From Syntrophaceae bacterium (GTDB taxonomy: Bacteria > Desulfobacterota > Desulfomonilia > Desulfomonilales > Desulfomonilaceae): a DNA stretch of 40,905 nt. Positions within the stretch are counted from its first letter, which is position 1. The number at the start of each line of letters is the position of its first letter. The DNA lies in the NCBI GenBank assembly GCA_031292235.1, contig JARLHM010000066.1, forward strand, positions 1-40,905, written 5' to 3'. Positions 1 to 7,344 of the stretch are shown piece after piece. The position numbers were made by a program, and so were the translations under genes. The notes beneath the pieces were generated by a model that was not told where the DNA came from, did not search any database, and saw only the letters and a list, made by a program, of their open reading frames with translations.

Positions 1-40
1 ACATCAGTTTCCTAACTGACTGAACCCAGGAGGACATTTA

Positions 41-541
41 GTGAAAGTTATTATCAAAACCAACAAGGGTGAAATAAATTTGAACCTCTATGACAGTTTA
101 ACGCCTATAACGGTGGCCAATTTTGTAAATCTGGCCAAGAGGGGCTTTTACAATGGTCTTAAATTCCATAGGGTGATAGAGGACTTCATGATCCAGGGAG
201 GTTGTCCCTTAGGAACGGGGACTGGTGGTCCGGGTTACAAGTTTCAGGATGAGTTTGTGGCCGCGTTGAAACACGACAAACCTGGAATTCTCTCTATGGC
301 GAACTCCGGGCCAAACACGAACGGCAGCCAGTTTTTCATTACCCATGTTCCTACACCCTGGCTCGACGGCAAACATTCTGTCTTCGGAAAAGTTGTTGGG
401 CCTAAAGACCAGGACGTGGTGAACAGCATCGCAACGGGCGACGTTATAGAAGCCATATCGATTGAAGGGGACACCACCGATTTATTTACGCAGACGAAGA
501 AAAATGTGGACACATGGAACAGCATCCTCGACCGCAAGTAA
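41..541 (+). CDS. Cyclophilin-type peptidyl-prolyl cis-trans isomerase
   Basis: The 166-residue protein is a single cyclophilin domain, which catalyses cis-trans isomerisation of Xaa-Pro bonds. Seen: FHRV near residues 42-45 (catalytic Arg), the FMIQGG stretch near 49-54, NGSQFFIT near 94-101 and [10 protein letters not shown] near 107-116, all hallmarks of the family. There is no signal peptide, so it is probably cytoplasmic. The start is GTG at 41, chosen because an AGGAGG ribosome-binding site lies at 28-33. The C-terminal tail of about 35 residues after the core is slightly unusual and is not explained. It converges on the radical SAM gene, with a hairpin between them. Confidence 0.95.
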   Translation: MKVIIKTNKGEINLNLYDSLTPITVANFVNLAKRGFYNGLKFHRVIEDFMIQGGCPLGTGTGGPGYKFQDEFVAALKHDKPGILSMANSGPNTNGSQFFITHVPTPWLDGKHSVFGKVVGPKDQDVVNSIATGDVIEAISIEGDTTDLFTQTKKNVDTWNSILDRK

Positions 542-587
542 GTTTCAGTGACATTTAACTTGTAACAAACGTTGCTGATCTTTATTG

Positions 588-617
588 GACGTGGCCTTTG
601 TTTAGAAAGGCCACGTC
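588..617. terminator. Hairpin between convergent genes, likely bidirectional terminator
   Basis: There is a perfect 12-bp stem (588-599 with 606-617) closed by a 6-nt loop, between the stops of the cyclophilin and radical SAM genes. It has no strong T-run on either side, so termination is inferred from the position and stem strength. Confidence 0.6.
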
Positions 618-653
618 TCAAGCGGACACATTGTGGCACGCGCCAGCGTAAAA

Positions 654-1808
654 TTACACGAAACGTTTCTTGATGGCCTGGATGTATTCCGGGACACCAC
701 CAGGAAGGTCCTTCTCAATCTGTAGTTTCGCGGCTTCAAGACGAGAACGGACACCAGGCTCGTATAGATCATTTACACTCCTAAATGCGCCACCCCTTCG
801 TCCCAATTGATACATTAAACGATCATCGTATGGAAGATTAAGATACCGGTCTATTACACCGAGAATTTTGTCCTTGTCTTCCGGCAACTTTCCTTCTACT
901 TCCTCAAGAAGATTTAGGATGTGATCACTGACAATTGTGGTAGTAACTTTGTCCAACCTTTGGATAATATCCCTGATTTCCATGACTATTTGGTCTTCAT
1001 CCGGAGGAGTAAACCGGCCCTGCCTCATCATTTCAGCCAAAGGGGTATTATGCCTGACATAAAGTGATCGGAACCGAACAAAGGTAGGGTTGACGCCGTT
1101 GATTACACGGGCCGTTTCTCGAGAGTGCTCTTCTGACAATTCCACTCCGCCGATTCCGGGGATAACATACAGCGATAGCGATATGCCAGCTTCTACTACC
1201 CTTTTCCCACCTTCTAGCAGTTGTTCGGACTTGCAACCCTTATCAATGAGCTTTAGGACCTTGTCGGAACCCGATTCCATCCCTACATGAAGTCTCGACA
1301 GGCCACACTCTTTCAACCTGATGTATTCATCTACTGTTTTGGACTTTAATGTTGAAGCTCTGGCGTAGGATGTGACTCTCGAAACCTGAGGGAAATTCTT
1401 GCGTATATGATTTAGGATCTCTATCAAAGATTCAGTTGATAGCATCAACGAATTCGCGTCCTGAAGAAACACGGTGTCAGCTCCGGAAGCAATCCAGTAG
1501 GCGATGGAACGAAAGGAATCAGGAAGCTTGCCGTCTTTAAAGACAGAGGTAATCACCCTGTTTGTGAATTCTCCACCATCGTCCATCTTCCGCGAAATTT
1601 CTTTGATTTCGTTGTAGATTATTGCCACATTATCAATGTCGGTCAGGACTTCTTCAACCGGCCTGCGCGAGAATTTCTTTCCCTTGTAGGTTGAACAGAA
1701 AGCGCATCGATTCCATGGACAGTTCCTGGTCACCCGTAAGAGCAAACTCCCTGATTCACTTGGCGGTCTAATCGGGCCTTGTTCGAAAGTTAGTTCCTGT
1801 TTTTGCAT
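654..1808 (-). CDS. Radical SAM enzyme of unknown substrate
   Basis: This 384-residue protein has an N-terminal cluster motif C30-PWNR-C35-AF-C38, i.e. CX4CX2C rather than the usual CX3CX2C, with an aromatic residue before the last Cys as in classical radical SAM domains. That supports binding of a [4Fe-4S] cluster and S-adenosylmethionine. Later stretches such as RLHVGMESGSDKVL (near 170-185) and the following strand/helix pattern fit the TIM-barrel core of COG1032-like proteins. No B12-binding or second cluster domain is visible. ATG start at 1808 with only a weak ribosome-binding site. It is monocistronic, so context gives no hint of substrate. I recognise the fold but not the reaction. 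Confidence 0.85.
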   Translation of the reverse strand: MQKQELTFEQGPIRPPSESGSLLLRVTRNCPWNRCAFCSTYKGKKFSRRPVEEVLTDIDNVAIIYNEIKEISRKMDDGGEFTNRVITSVFKDGKLPDSFRSIAYWIASGADTVFLQDANSLMLSTESLIEILNHIRKNFPQVSRVTSYARASTLKSKTVDEYIRLKECGLSRLHVGMESGSDKVLKLIDKGCKSEQLLEGGKRVVEAGISLSLYVIPGIGGVELSEEHSRETARVINGVNPTFVRFRSLYVRHNTPLAEMMRQGRFTPPDEDQIVMEIRDIIQRLDKVTTTIVSDHILNLLEEVEGKLPEDKDKILGVIDRYLNLPYDDRLMYQLGRRGGAFRSVNDLYEPGVRSRLEAAKLQIEKDLPGGVPEYIQAIKKRFV

Positions 1809-1836
1809 GTTTTTGCGTCACTACTTCAATTAATTA

Positions 1837-1861
1837 GGAAATATCGCTTCAGCGATTTTCC
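1837..1861 (-). promoter_or_regulatory. Hairpin in the leader of the radical SAM gene
   Basis: An 11-bp stem with one bulged base and a 2-nt loop (core ATCGCT / AGCGAT) lies between the candidate promoter at 1895-1922 and the ATG at 1808. It could be an attenuator or a stabilising 5' structure. No T-run follows it. Confidence 0.35.
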
Positions 1862-1894
1862 AATTTACCCCCTATCATAAGGCGGTGTATTTGA

Positions 1895-1922
1895 TATTTA
1901 TGAATCATCGACCGATTGTCAA
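1895..1922 (-). promoter_or_regulatory. Candidate sigma-70-like promoter for the radical SAM gene
   Basis: Read on the minus strand: TTGACA (1917-1922), 16-bp spacer, TAAATA (1895-1900). The predicted transcript would have a leader of about 80 nt carrying the hairpin at 1837-1861. Confidence 0.45.
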
Positions 1923-1979
1923 TCAGGATGCTGTTGAAAGGGAAGAATTTATTCCACGTAATAAATCGGAACTTGCGCC

Positions 1980-2273
1980 TTAACCACAAGCAGCCCAGGA
2001 TTCGACATCTGTTGATTCTTTTAGTGACTGCGCCTGTGCCGCTCGCTCCGCCTCTAACGCTCTCAGCGTACTAGCCAACACGACACAATGTTCGCACGGG
2101 TTATAGGAGGATTCATGCCGTTGCGGGCCACCTCTACCCCGTGTCACCATCTCAATCTTAAGGTCCCTGATTTCGGAATAAATCCTTAAACAATGACGGA
2201 TTGACCATCTTCCCTTGAACACCCGGCAGGTAACCGAATATCTGTCAAGCCAGCTTTCTTTGTCTCTTTTCAT
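1980..2273 (-). CDS. Small hypothetical protein with a CxxC pair
   Basis: A 97-residue reading frame not recognised as any family. The ATG at 2273 is preferred over an upstream in-frame TTG (2342) because GAGAGG sits about 6 nt before it. The N-terminal half is basic and aromatic; a PCEHC pair follows near residues 58-62; then a helical, alanine- and glutamate-rich segment, and a terminal Cys. The CxxC pair could bind metal or be redox active, but the other ligands are not obvious. It lies upstream of the radical SAM gene on the same strand. It is probably a gene but may be spurious. Confidence 0.45.
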   Translation of the reverse strand: MKRDKESWLDRYSVTCRVFKGRWSIRHCLRIYSEIRDLKIEMVTRGRGGPQRHESSYNPCEHCVVLASTLRALEAERAAQAQSLKESTDVESWAACG

Positions 2274-2520
2274 GGTTACCTCTCTACTTCTGGTATCAAA
2301 ACCCAAAAGCGGAAACAGGCGAATAACAACCTTTCCAATCAAATAGATATCCTTTTGGATTTTCTGACACTATCCTCCTTTTTATGTTCCTTCTAAAACC
2401 AACAATGACGACCTGTTTTTCGTCCAGATAAATCCTGATTGACTTACACCGCTTTTGATGCTAGTTTCGTGGACATTGGAGCGATGCGTTGAGGCTATTA
2501 TCAATAACAGTGCAGGTTCC

Positions 2521-3882
2521 ATGAAATTTAACAAGCTTCGAAACCGACTTCTGATCAGATTCCTACTGATAGGGTTCTGTCTGGCCAGTGTCGGTGCCAC
2601 AGTATACATTGCGCCCGTCCTTAAAACTTACCAGTTATTTTCATTTGAGGTAAATGACGCTTCTTCGAAACCGGTCGACGCGGCACTCTGCCCGGCAAGC
2701 TTTGCGTCGGCCGATTCAATGTTCAAAGAAAACGTAGATCCTTCTCTAAATGGTTCCCAGGAGGCTACCGACGTAACAGCGCCTGGAGACACCCTCTTGT
2801 CCGTGTTCAACGACAACCTCTCAGATGAAACAACAATAACGCAGGTTTCTCAATCACTTGCATCGACCATACAAGGCTCTTTGAACAAACCTTTTGCTCC
2901 TGAAACCGTGCTTCCGTCGGGTAGACGTTACAGCATAACAATCGACAGTGAAGGGAAATTCCTGAAGGCCGTTTTGGAACTTGAACCTGCTGACGTGTTC
3001 CACGTCGCCTCGGAAGATGGCCGTGTACATTCATGGAAAGACGAAGTCGTATTAGACTTCAAAAATGAATTGATCTGTTTTCCGATGAAAGGGAGTCTCA
3101 CCGAATCCGTGCTGACCGCTGGAGAAGGTCTTGAACTGGCGTTGAAGCTGGCGAGCGTTTTCCGTTGGGACATTGATTTCCATTCGGAATCAGTTGGCGG
3201 CGATACGTGTCGAGTCTTATTTGAGCGGCGGTACGCTGATGACAGACCATCAGGGTACGGTCGTGTATTAGGGGCAGTTTATGAAGGTAAGAAAACAGGA
3301 CGAAAGGCCGCTGTCTATTTTAACAATGAATATTATGACGAAAGGGGCGCCGAACTTAAGAAAAGCTTCCTAAGATCGCCTTTGAGCGTCATTAGGGTTA
3401 CGTCTCGGTATGGGTATCGTTTACATCCGGTCCTTAAAGTATGGCGGAAACACAACGGTGTTGATTATGGCGCCGTTCAGGGAACGCCGGTCTGGTCAGT
3501 CGCTGGTGGGGTTGTTACGTTTGCGGGTTGGAGCAACGGATATGGTAATTATGTTTGCATTAAACATGACAATGGTTTCGAAAGCCGCTACGGTCATCTT
3601 CAAAAATTCTTTGTAGTTAAAGGACAGAGAGTGAAGCAAAGGCAAAGGATCGGCCTCGTTGGGATGACGGGGATTGCGACTGCTCCTCATCTCGATTTCC
3701 AGTTACTGGTTAAGAACAAACATACGAACCCTCTGAAAGTCGCTATGCTCAAGGGGCTCAAGACTGTGCCAGCCCCGCTGGTTTCGCGTTTCATGTCACT
3801 AGCCCAAGACCGGTTGAACCGTCTTAGTGGAATCATGCTGACAAGAGGTCCCAGGAATTTTACCAAGCTTTCCGTGGATTAG
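2521..3882 (+). CDS. Membrane-anchored M23 (LytM-like) peptidase
   Basis: The 453-residue protein has one N-terminal membrane segment (about residues 8-32), a LysM/OapA-like region near 85-150 beginning PGDTL, and a C-terminal M23 domain. M23 enzymes are zinc endopeptidases that cut peptidoglycan cross-links. Seen in this numbering: H311-x3-D315 (HNGVDYGA), H359 in RYGHL, and H390-L-D392 where the textbook motif is HxH. The second His, a zinc ligand in LytM, is therefore Asp here; Asp can also bind zinc, so activity is not excluded, and an activator role like EnvC/NlpD is possible. ATG 2521 is chosen because the membrane helix follows directly; an in-frame TTG/ATG pair at 2455/2458 would add 22 residues. 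Confidence 0.85.
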   Translation: MKFNKLRNRLLIRFLLIGFCLASVGATVYIAPVLKTYQLFSFEVNDASSKPVDAALCPASFASADSMFKENVDPSLNGSQEATDVTAPGDTLLSVFNDNLSDETTITQVSQSLASTIQGSLNKPFAPETVLPSGRRYSITIDSEGKFLKAVLELEPADVFHVASEDGRVHSWKDEVVLDFKNELICFPMKGSLTESVLTAGEGLELALKLASVFRWDIDFHSESVGGDTCRVLFERRYADDRPSGYGRVLGAVYEGKKTGRKAAVYFNNEYYDERGAELKKSFLRSPLSVIRVTSRYGYRLHPVLKVWRKHNGVDYGAVQGTPVWSVAGGVVTFAGWSNGYGNYVCIKHDNGFESRYGHLQKFFVVKGQRVKQRQRIGLVGMTGIATAPHLDFQLLVKNKHTNPLKVAMLKGLKTVPAPLVSRFMSLAQDRLNRLSGIMLTRGPRNFTKLSVD

Positions 3883-3908
3883 TTCACTTCGTCCAATCCT
3901 TAAAAAAC

Positions 3909-3936
3909 TTCAGATCATCTTCAGATTCGTTCAGAT
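3909..3936 (+). promoter_or_regulatory. Three phased TTCAGAT direct repeats
   Basis: TTCAGAT occurs at 3909-3915, 3920-3926 and 3930-3936, that is at 11- and 10-bp intervals, on one face of the helix. It lies about 100 bp upstream of the predicted start of the Q-rich gene transcript. Spacing of this kind is typical of OmpR/PhoB-family response-regulator sites; the regulator is unknown. Confidence 0.5.
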
Positions 3937-3954
3937 TCTGGCAGTGTGGCATAC

Positions 3955-3977
3955 AATTGTTAAGCATCTTAACAATT
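3955..3977. promoter_or_regulatory. Perfect 10-bp inverted repeat, operator or weak terminator
   Basis: AATTGTTAAG (3955-3964), CAT, CTTAACAATT (3968-3977). It is 73 bp after the M23 stop and 22 bp before the -35 box of the next gene. The AT-rich stem and short T-run (TTTT at 3976-3979) also permit a weak terminator for the M23 gene. Confidence 0.45.
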
Positions 3978-3998
3978 TTCCATAGGTCGCCAGAATTC

Positions 3999-4027
3999 TT
4001 GACCGATTAGCTCCAACCTAGTATACT
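3999..4027 (+). promoter_or_regulatory. Sigma-70-like promoter of the Q-rich protein gene
   Basis: TTGACC (3999-4004), 17-bp spacer, TATACT (4022-4027). The start of transcription would be near 4034, giving a leader of about 33 nt with AGGGAG at 4051-4056. Confidence 0.65.
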
Positions 4028-4066
4028 AAACTTGATGAAATATGCCATGAAGGGAGATTGTCCCAG

Positions 4067-4549
4067 ATGAAGAAAATATTTGTAGCGCTGGTGGTCTTGT
4101 TGTCTCTCACCGCAGTCTCAAACAGTTTCGCATTTCTTGACTATTTGTTTTCCGGCTCTGCCAGCAGAGACGCGATAGACAATTCCGCAGTTGGGGATTT
4201 ACGCGCATGGTGGTCAGGCAACCCCGTCTACACGTTCAACCCTTATTATTCCGGTGGACAGGCTCCCCAAGGGCAGCAGGGCGCCCAGGCTCCTCAAATG
4301 ACCCAGCCTCAGGTTCAACAACAGCCCGTTATTAATTACTACCCGCCCGGTCAGGGAGGCTCACCCTACCAGTATGGGCAACAACAGCAATACGCTCCCC
4401 AGCAGGCGCCACAGCCACAAATGCAATATGGATATGGCGGCCAACAGCAACAACAGATGTATCAACAGCAGCAAGGGGCACAGCCCGCTCCTGCGCCCCA
4501 ATACCAGCAGCCGGGGTCTCAAACCTATCAATACGGAGGGGCAGAATAG
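4067..4549 (+). CDS. Secreted glutamine/proline/tyrosine-rich low-complexity protein
   Basis: A 160-residue protein with a clear Sec signal peptide (MKKIF start, hydrophobic to about residue 20, cleavage near SFA-F). The mature N-terminus (about 22-60) is ordinary sequence; the rest is Q/P/G/Y-rich low complexity with poly-Q runs of 4-5 and Tyr-Gly pairs. No enzyme motif is visible, so a structural or surface-associated role is a guess. ATG 4067 is used (AGGGAG 10 nt upstream); an in-frame TTG at 4058 is less likely. It has its own promoter and an unusual set of upstream repeats, so it seems separately regulated. It converges on the tol-pal operon. Confidence 0.8.
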   Translation: MKKIFVALVVLLSLTAVSNSFAFLDYLFSGSASRDAIDNSAVGDLRAWWSGNPVYTFNPYYSGGQAPQGQQGAQAPQMTQPQVQQQPVINYYPPGQGGSPYQYGQQQQYAPQQAPQPQMQYGYGGQQQQQMYQQQQGAQPAPAPQYQQPGSQTYQYGGAE

Positions 4550-4619
4550 GCGGCGCAAAGACTGGGTTTGAGTTTAACGCTGTGAGGCGCCTTTTCTTGC
4601 GCGGCTGAATTGATTTTGG

Positions 4620-5474
4620 TTATTCAGAGGATGAAGCGAGAGATTTAAGTCTTGCGGCGGCAATTCTACCATGCGCTGTGTGGGGGTAGTTCTTTACAAT
4701 TTTCTGAAAAATGATTTTTGCGGACCGGTTATCACCCATTTTCTCAAAAGCCTGCCCCTGTTTGAGTTGGGCGCTCAGTTCTTTTTTTGACCCTGGATAT
4801 TCCTTGATTACCCTATCAAACAGCAGGACCGCTTCTTCAAAACGACCCTGTTCGAGTCTGATTTCTCCTATCCAATAGACGGCGTTGGGCGCAAATTGAC
4901 TCTTGGGGTTCCTCTTCAGGAAGTCCTGGAACTGACTTACAGCGTTCTCAAGGGCCCCGCTCTTGAAAGTGGCGTATGCGGCTCGATATACCTTTTCATC
5001 TGGAGTTAAAGGCATGTTCCTGACTTCCGTAACTTCGTCTGATTGATCAATAGCAGAGGCCGCAGTGGACGCTTTTCGGCCTTTGATGTTCTCGCTTTTG
5101 TTCATGGTATCGGCAGTTGAATTTGCGGATGTGGCCTTTTGACCACCATCCGGTCCACTAGTTTGGCCCTTCTGACTGTCTATGCCCAGTTGCCGTTCAA
5201 TCTGACTGATACGTTCCTGGAGATCCTTTATGGACCTTTCCCCACCATTAGCTTCAAGCCGTTCAAGTGAATCCCGCATTTTGCGGAGTTCTGCTTCCAT
5301 GTCCTGGATTTTCGAGACGGCCATAGCTGAATAGGCGGGTTTTGTGTAAGGCAAGGACGGATTGGCGGTCCTGGTAAGACAACTACTACTTAGCAGACTC
5401 AGAAAGATGGCAAGGCTGAAAATCAGCCGCGCCATCTTAATCTTAAACCCTTTTAGAATTGATTTCTCAATCAT
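4620..5474 (-). CDS. cpoB: Tol-Pal system coordinator protein CpoB/YbgF-like
   Basis: The 284-residue exported protein is the last gene of the tol-pal operon. It has a hydrophobic N-terminus ending in Cys32 (a non-canonical lipobox), a coiled coil at about 50-95 (heptad-like, ending RISQIERQLG), a low-complexity linker to about 150, and three tetratricopeptide repeats in the C-terminal 120 residues. This is the CpoB/YbgF architecture; in E. coli it links Tol energy to peptidoglycan synthesis at the septum. The start at 5474 lies 17 bp after the pal stop; a second ATG at 5435 gives a more compact signal peptide and cannot be excluded. Confidence 0.88.
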   Translation of the reverse strand: MIEKSILKGFKIKMARLIFSLAIFLSLLSSSCLTRTANPSLPYTKPAYSAMAVSKIQDMEAELRKMRDSLERLEANGGERSIKDLQERISQIERQLGIDSQKGQTSGPDGGQKATSANSTADTMNKSENIKGRKASTAASAIDQSDEVTEVRNMPLTPDEKVYRAAYATFKSGALENAVSQFQDFLKRNPKSQFAPNAVYWIGEIRLEQGRFEEAVLLFDRVIKEYPGSKKELSAQLKQGQAFEKMGDNRSAKIIFQKIVKNYPHTAHGRIAAARLKSLASSSE

Positions 5475-5491
5475 GTATACCGATCTTCACG

Positions 5492-5989
5492 TCATTTGGA
5501 GACACGCAGATACACTCGCCTGTTCTTGGCCCAGGCCTGTTCATTGTGATTCGGGTCAACAGGAAGTTCCGAACCGAAGGAAACCGTACTAAGCCTGTTA
5601 CCTGGAATCCCCAAGGCGGTGAGACGTTCGACCACGGCCCCGGCTCGGCGTTCACCCAGAGCAAGATTGTATTCGGCAGTACCTCGCTCATCACAGTGAC
5701 CTTCCGCCACAACCATGAGATTCGGATAGCGTTTCAGGACTTCAACATCATAATCTATCGCCGCCTGAGCTTCCGGGCTAAGGGTATAATTGTCAAAGTC
5801 AAAGTATACAGTCTTAAGACTGGTTTGCACACCCTGAAGCTCACCTTCCACAACAGCGCCTGGTCCTGCCATGCCAAATCCCGGCACTGGCGCCTCGTTC
5901 GGTTTAACTATTCTTTTGGCGCATCCACCCGCTAAGGTTATTATTAGCAACAGGGCGGCGGCGTATATTTTAAGGTGGCGAGTATCCAT
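5492..5989 (-). CDS. pal: Peptidoglycan-associated lipoprotein Pal
   Basis: A 165-residue OmpA-family outer-membrane lipoprotein. Seen: a hydrophobic signal ending GGC (lipid-modified Cys), then the OmpA domain with VYFDFDNYTL, the peptidoglycan-binding stretch GHCDERGTAEYNLALGERRA, and NRRVYLRV at the end. Pal binds diaminopimelate in peptidoglycan and TolB, holding the outer membrane to the wall during division. ATG 5989 fits AGGAGA/GAGGAGT ribosome-binding sites upstream; a GTG at 5992 is also in frame. It sits between tolB and cpoB as usual. Confidence 0.96.
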   Translation of the reverse strand: MDTRHLKIYAAALLLIITLAGGCAKRIVKPNEAPVPGFGMAGPGAVVEGELQGVQTSLKTVYFDFDNYTLSPEAQAAIDYDVEVLKRYPNLMVVAEGHCDERGTAEYNLALGERRAGAVVERLTALGIPGNRLSTVSFGSELPVDPNHNEQAWAKNRRVYLRVSK

Positions 5990-6021
5990 CACTCCTCATC
6001 TCCTTTTCCCCTAGGCCCTAA

Positions 6022-7344
6022 TTACTTTAGCCTGGGAGACCATGCCGGATTACGACCAGAGACACGAGATACCGGCGTCTGAACAGTTCCTTTGGCGTCC
6101 ATGACGAATATGCGCTTAGATCCATCTCTGTTCGATGTGAAAGTGATCATCCGCCCATCGGGAGACCAGGACGGATCCTGGTTGGTTCCCTTATTCGTGA
6201 GGACCTTAAAGTCACTGCCGTCCGGCCTGATCACACAGACCTGAAACCGACCATCTATCCTCGCTGTAAACACTAGCATGTCGCCTCTGGGAGACCAGTC
6301 CGGGTCCGTATTGTAGGAAGTAGTCAGAGTTATTCGCTTCGACTCTCCACCGTTTACCGGGACAACATAAATCTGGGGCGATCCTGCCTGGTCGGAAACA
6401 TATGCGATGTAAGCGCCATCCGGTGACCATGAGGGTGAGATATCATTTCCCAATCCATTAGTCAATTGTTTTATTATGTTTCCTTCAGTAGTTATAATAA
6501 ATATCTTAGGTATAGCTTTAACACTTAAAGACAGGGCTATCATATTCCCATCAGGAGAAAAACGACCTGATGCGTTAAGACCTTTCCTGTGTGACACTGG
6601 AATGACTCTTTGACCATCCATGCTGACGTACCAAAGGTCTGGGTTTCGATTTATGTAGGATGTAAAAATCAGACCTTTACCATCAGGGGCCCATTTGGGT
6701 GACAGATTTATGGTCTTGGTGTTTGTGACTTGGCGAAGGTTATTTCCGTCGTAATCCATGACAAAAATTTCTCTGGTTTTGGTGTCATCCATGAAGGCTA
6801 TTTTGGAAGTAAAACAGCCTTGCAGGTTTGTAATTTTCTCCAGCAGTCTGTCGTCAAACATGTGAACAATATATCGGTAATCGGAAAGGGACCCGGTATA
6901 CCTTTTCCCAAGGTCAAGTCTCTGAAGACCGATATCATAAAGTTTACAATCTACTGTCAACAGGTTTCCATTAACGTTGAAAGAACCCATTACCAGCGCT
7001 TGCGCCCCTGTTCTGGCAAGACTGTTCACATCCGGCTCGCCATTCTGATTTAGGGGCAACGGTTGGGGCGCCGGCACGATTTCAAATAGCCCACACATTA
7101 CAAGGTCATTCTTTATTATTGACGCTAATTCGGCCCCATTCAAAGGCCCTGGCTGGTTGCTTGAGAAGTCCGCAACCATGATTGGCATCTTGCCGAGATT
7201 CGGATTGTCCAAATCGAGTAGAAGCTTTCCAAAAGCTGGTTGACAACCAACACTTATTATCAGCGTAAGCCACAACAGGAGGGGTCGTAATCGATTGGTT
7301 AGCTCAGTGGTTCCAGGATGAGGCCTTGGCCTTGATATTTTCAT
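6022..7344 (-). CDS. tolB: Periplasmic Tol-Pal protein TolB
   Basis: A 440-residue protein with an N-terminal signal (about 1-39), a TolB N-terminal domain (PIMVADF onward, about 50-180) and a C-terminal beta-propeller made of repeated PD40/WD40-like units (SPKWAPDG, SGRFSPDG, SPSWSPDG, DPDWSPRG, DPSWSPDG, NPAWSP). TolB shuttles between TolA and Pal in the periplasm. The start ATG overlaps the tolA stop by 4 bp, showing translational coupling. Length is typical of the family. Confidence 0.97.
   Translation of the reverse strand: MKISRPRPHPGTTELTNRLRPLLLWLTLIISVGCQPAFGKLLLDLDNPNLGKMPIMVADFSSNQPGPLNGAELASIIKNDLVMCGLFEIVPAPQPLPLNQNGEPDVNSLARTGAQALVMGSFNVNGNLLTVDCKLYDIGLQRLDLGKRYTGSLSDYRYIVHMFDDRLLEKITNLQGCFTSKIAFMDDTKTREIFVMDYDGNNLRQVTNTKTINLSPKWAPDGKGLIFTSYINRNPDLWYVSMDGQRVIPVSHRKGLNASGRFSPDGNMIALSLSVKAIPKIFIITTEGNIIKQLTNGLGNDISPSWSPDGAYIAYVSDQAGSPQIYVVPVNGGESKRITLTTSYNTDPDWSPRGDMLVFTARIDGRFQVCVIRPDGSDFKVLTNKGTNQDPSWSPDGRMITFTSNRDGSKRIFVMDAKGTVQTPVSRVSGRNPAWSPRLK

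Noticed and set aside
4-19. TCAGTT / AACTGA inverted repeat at the left edge
   Set aside because: Only 6 bp, no T-run, and the upstream gene is not in the window, so its role cannot be judged.
4552-4605. GCGCAAAGA / TCTTGCGC pairing after the Q-rich gene as a terminator
   Set aside because: Long loop and a bulge; weak compared with chance, so not listed as a terminator.
5459-5935. 158-residue open frame antisense to pal
   Set aside because: It fully overlaps the well-supported pal gene on the other strand and has no recognisable domain.
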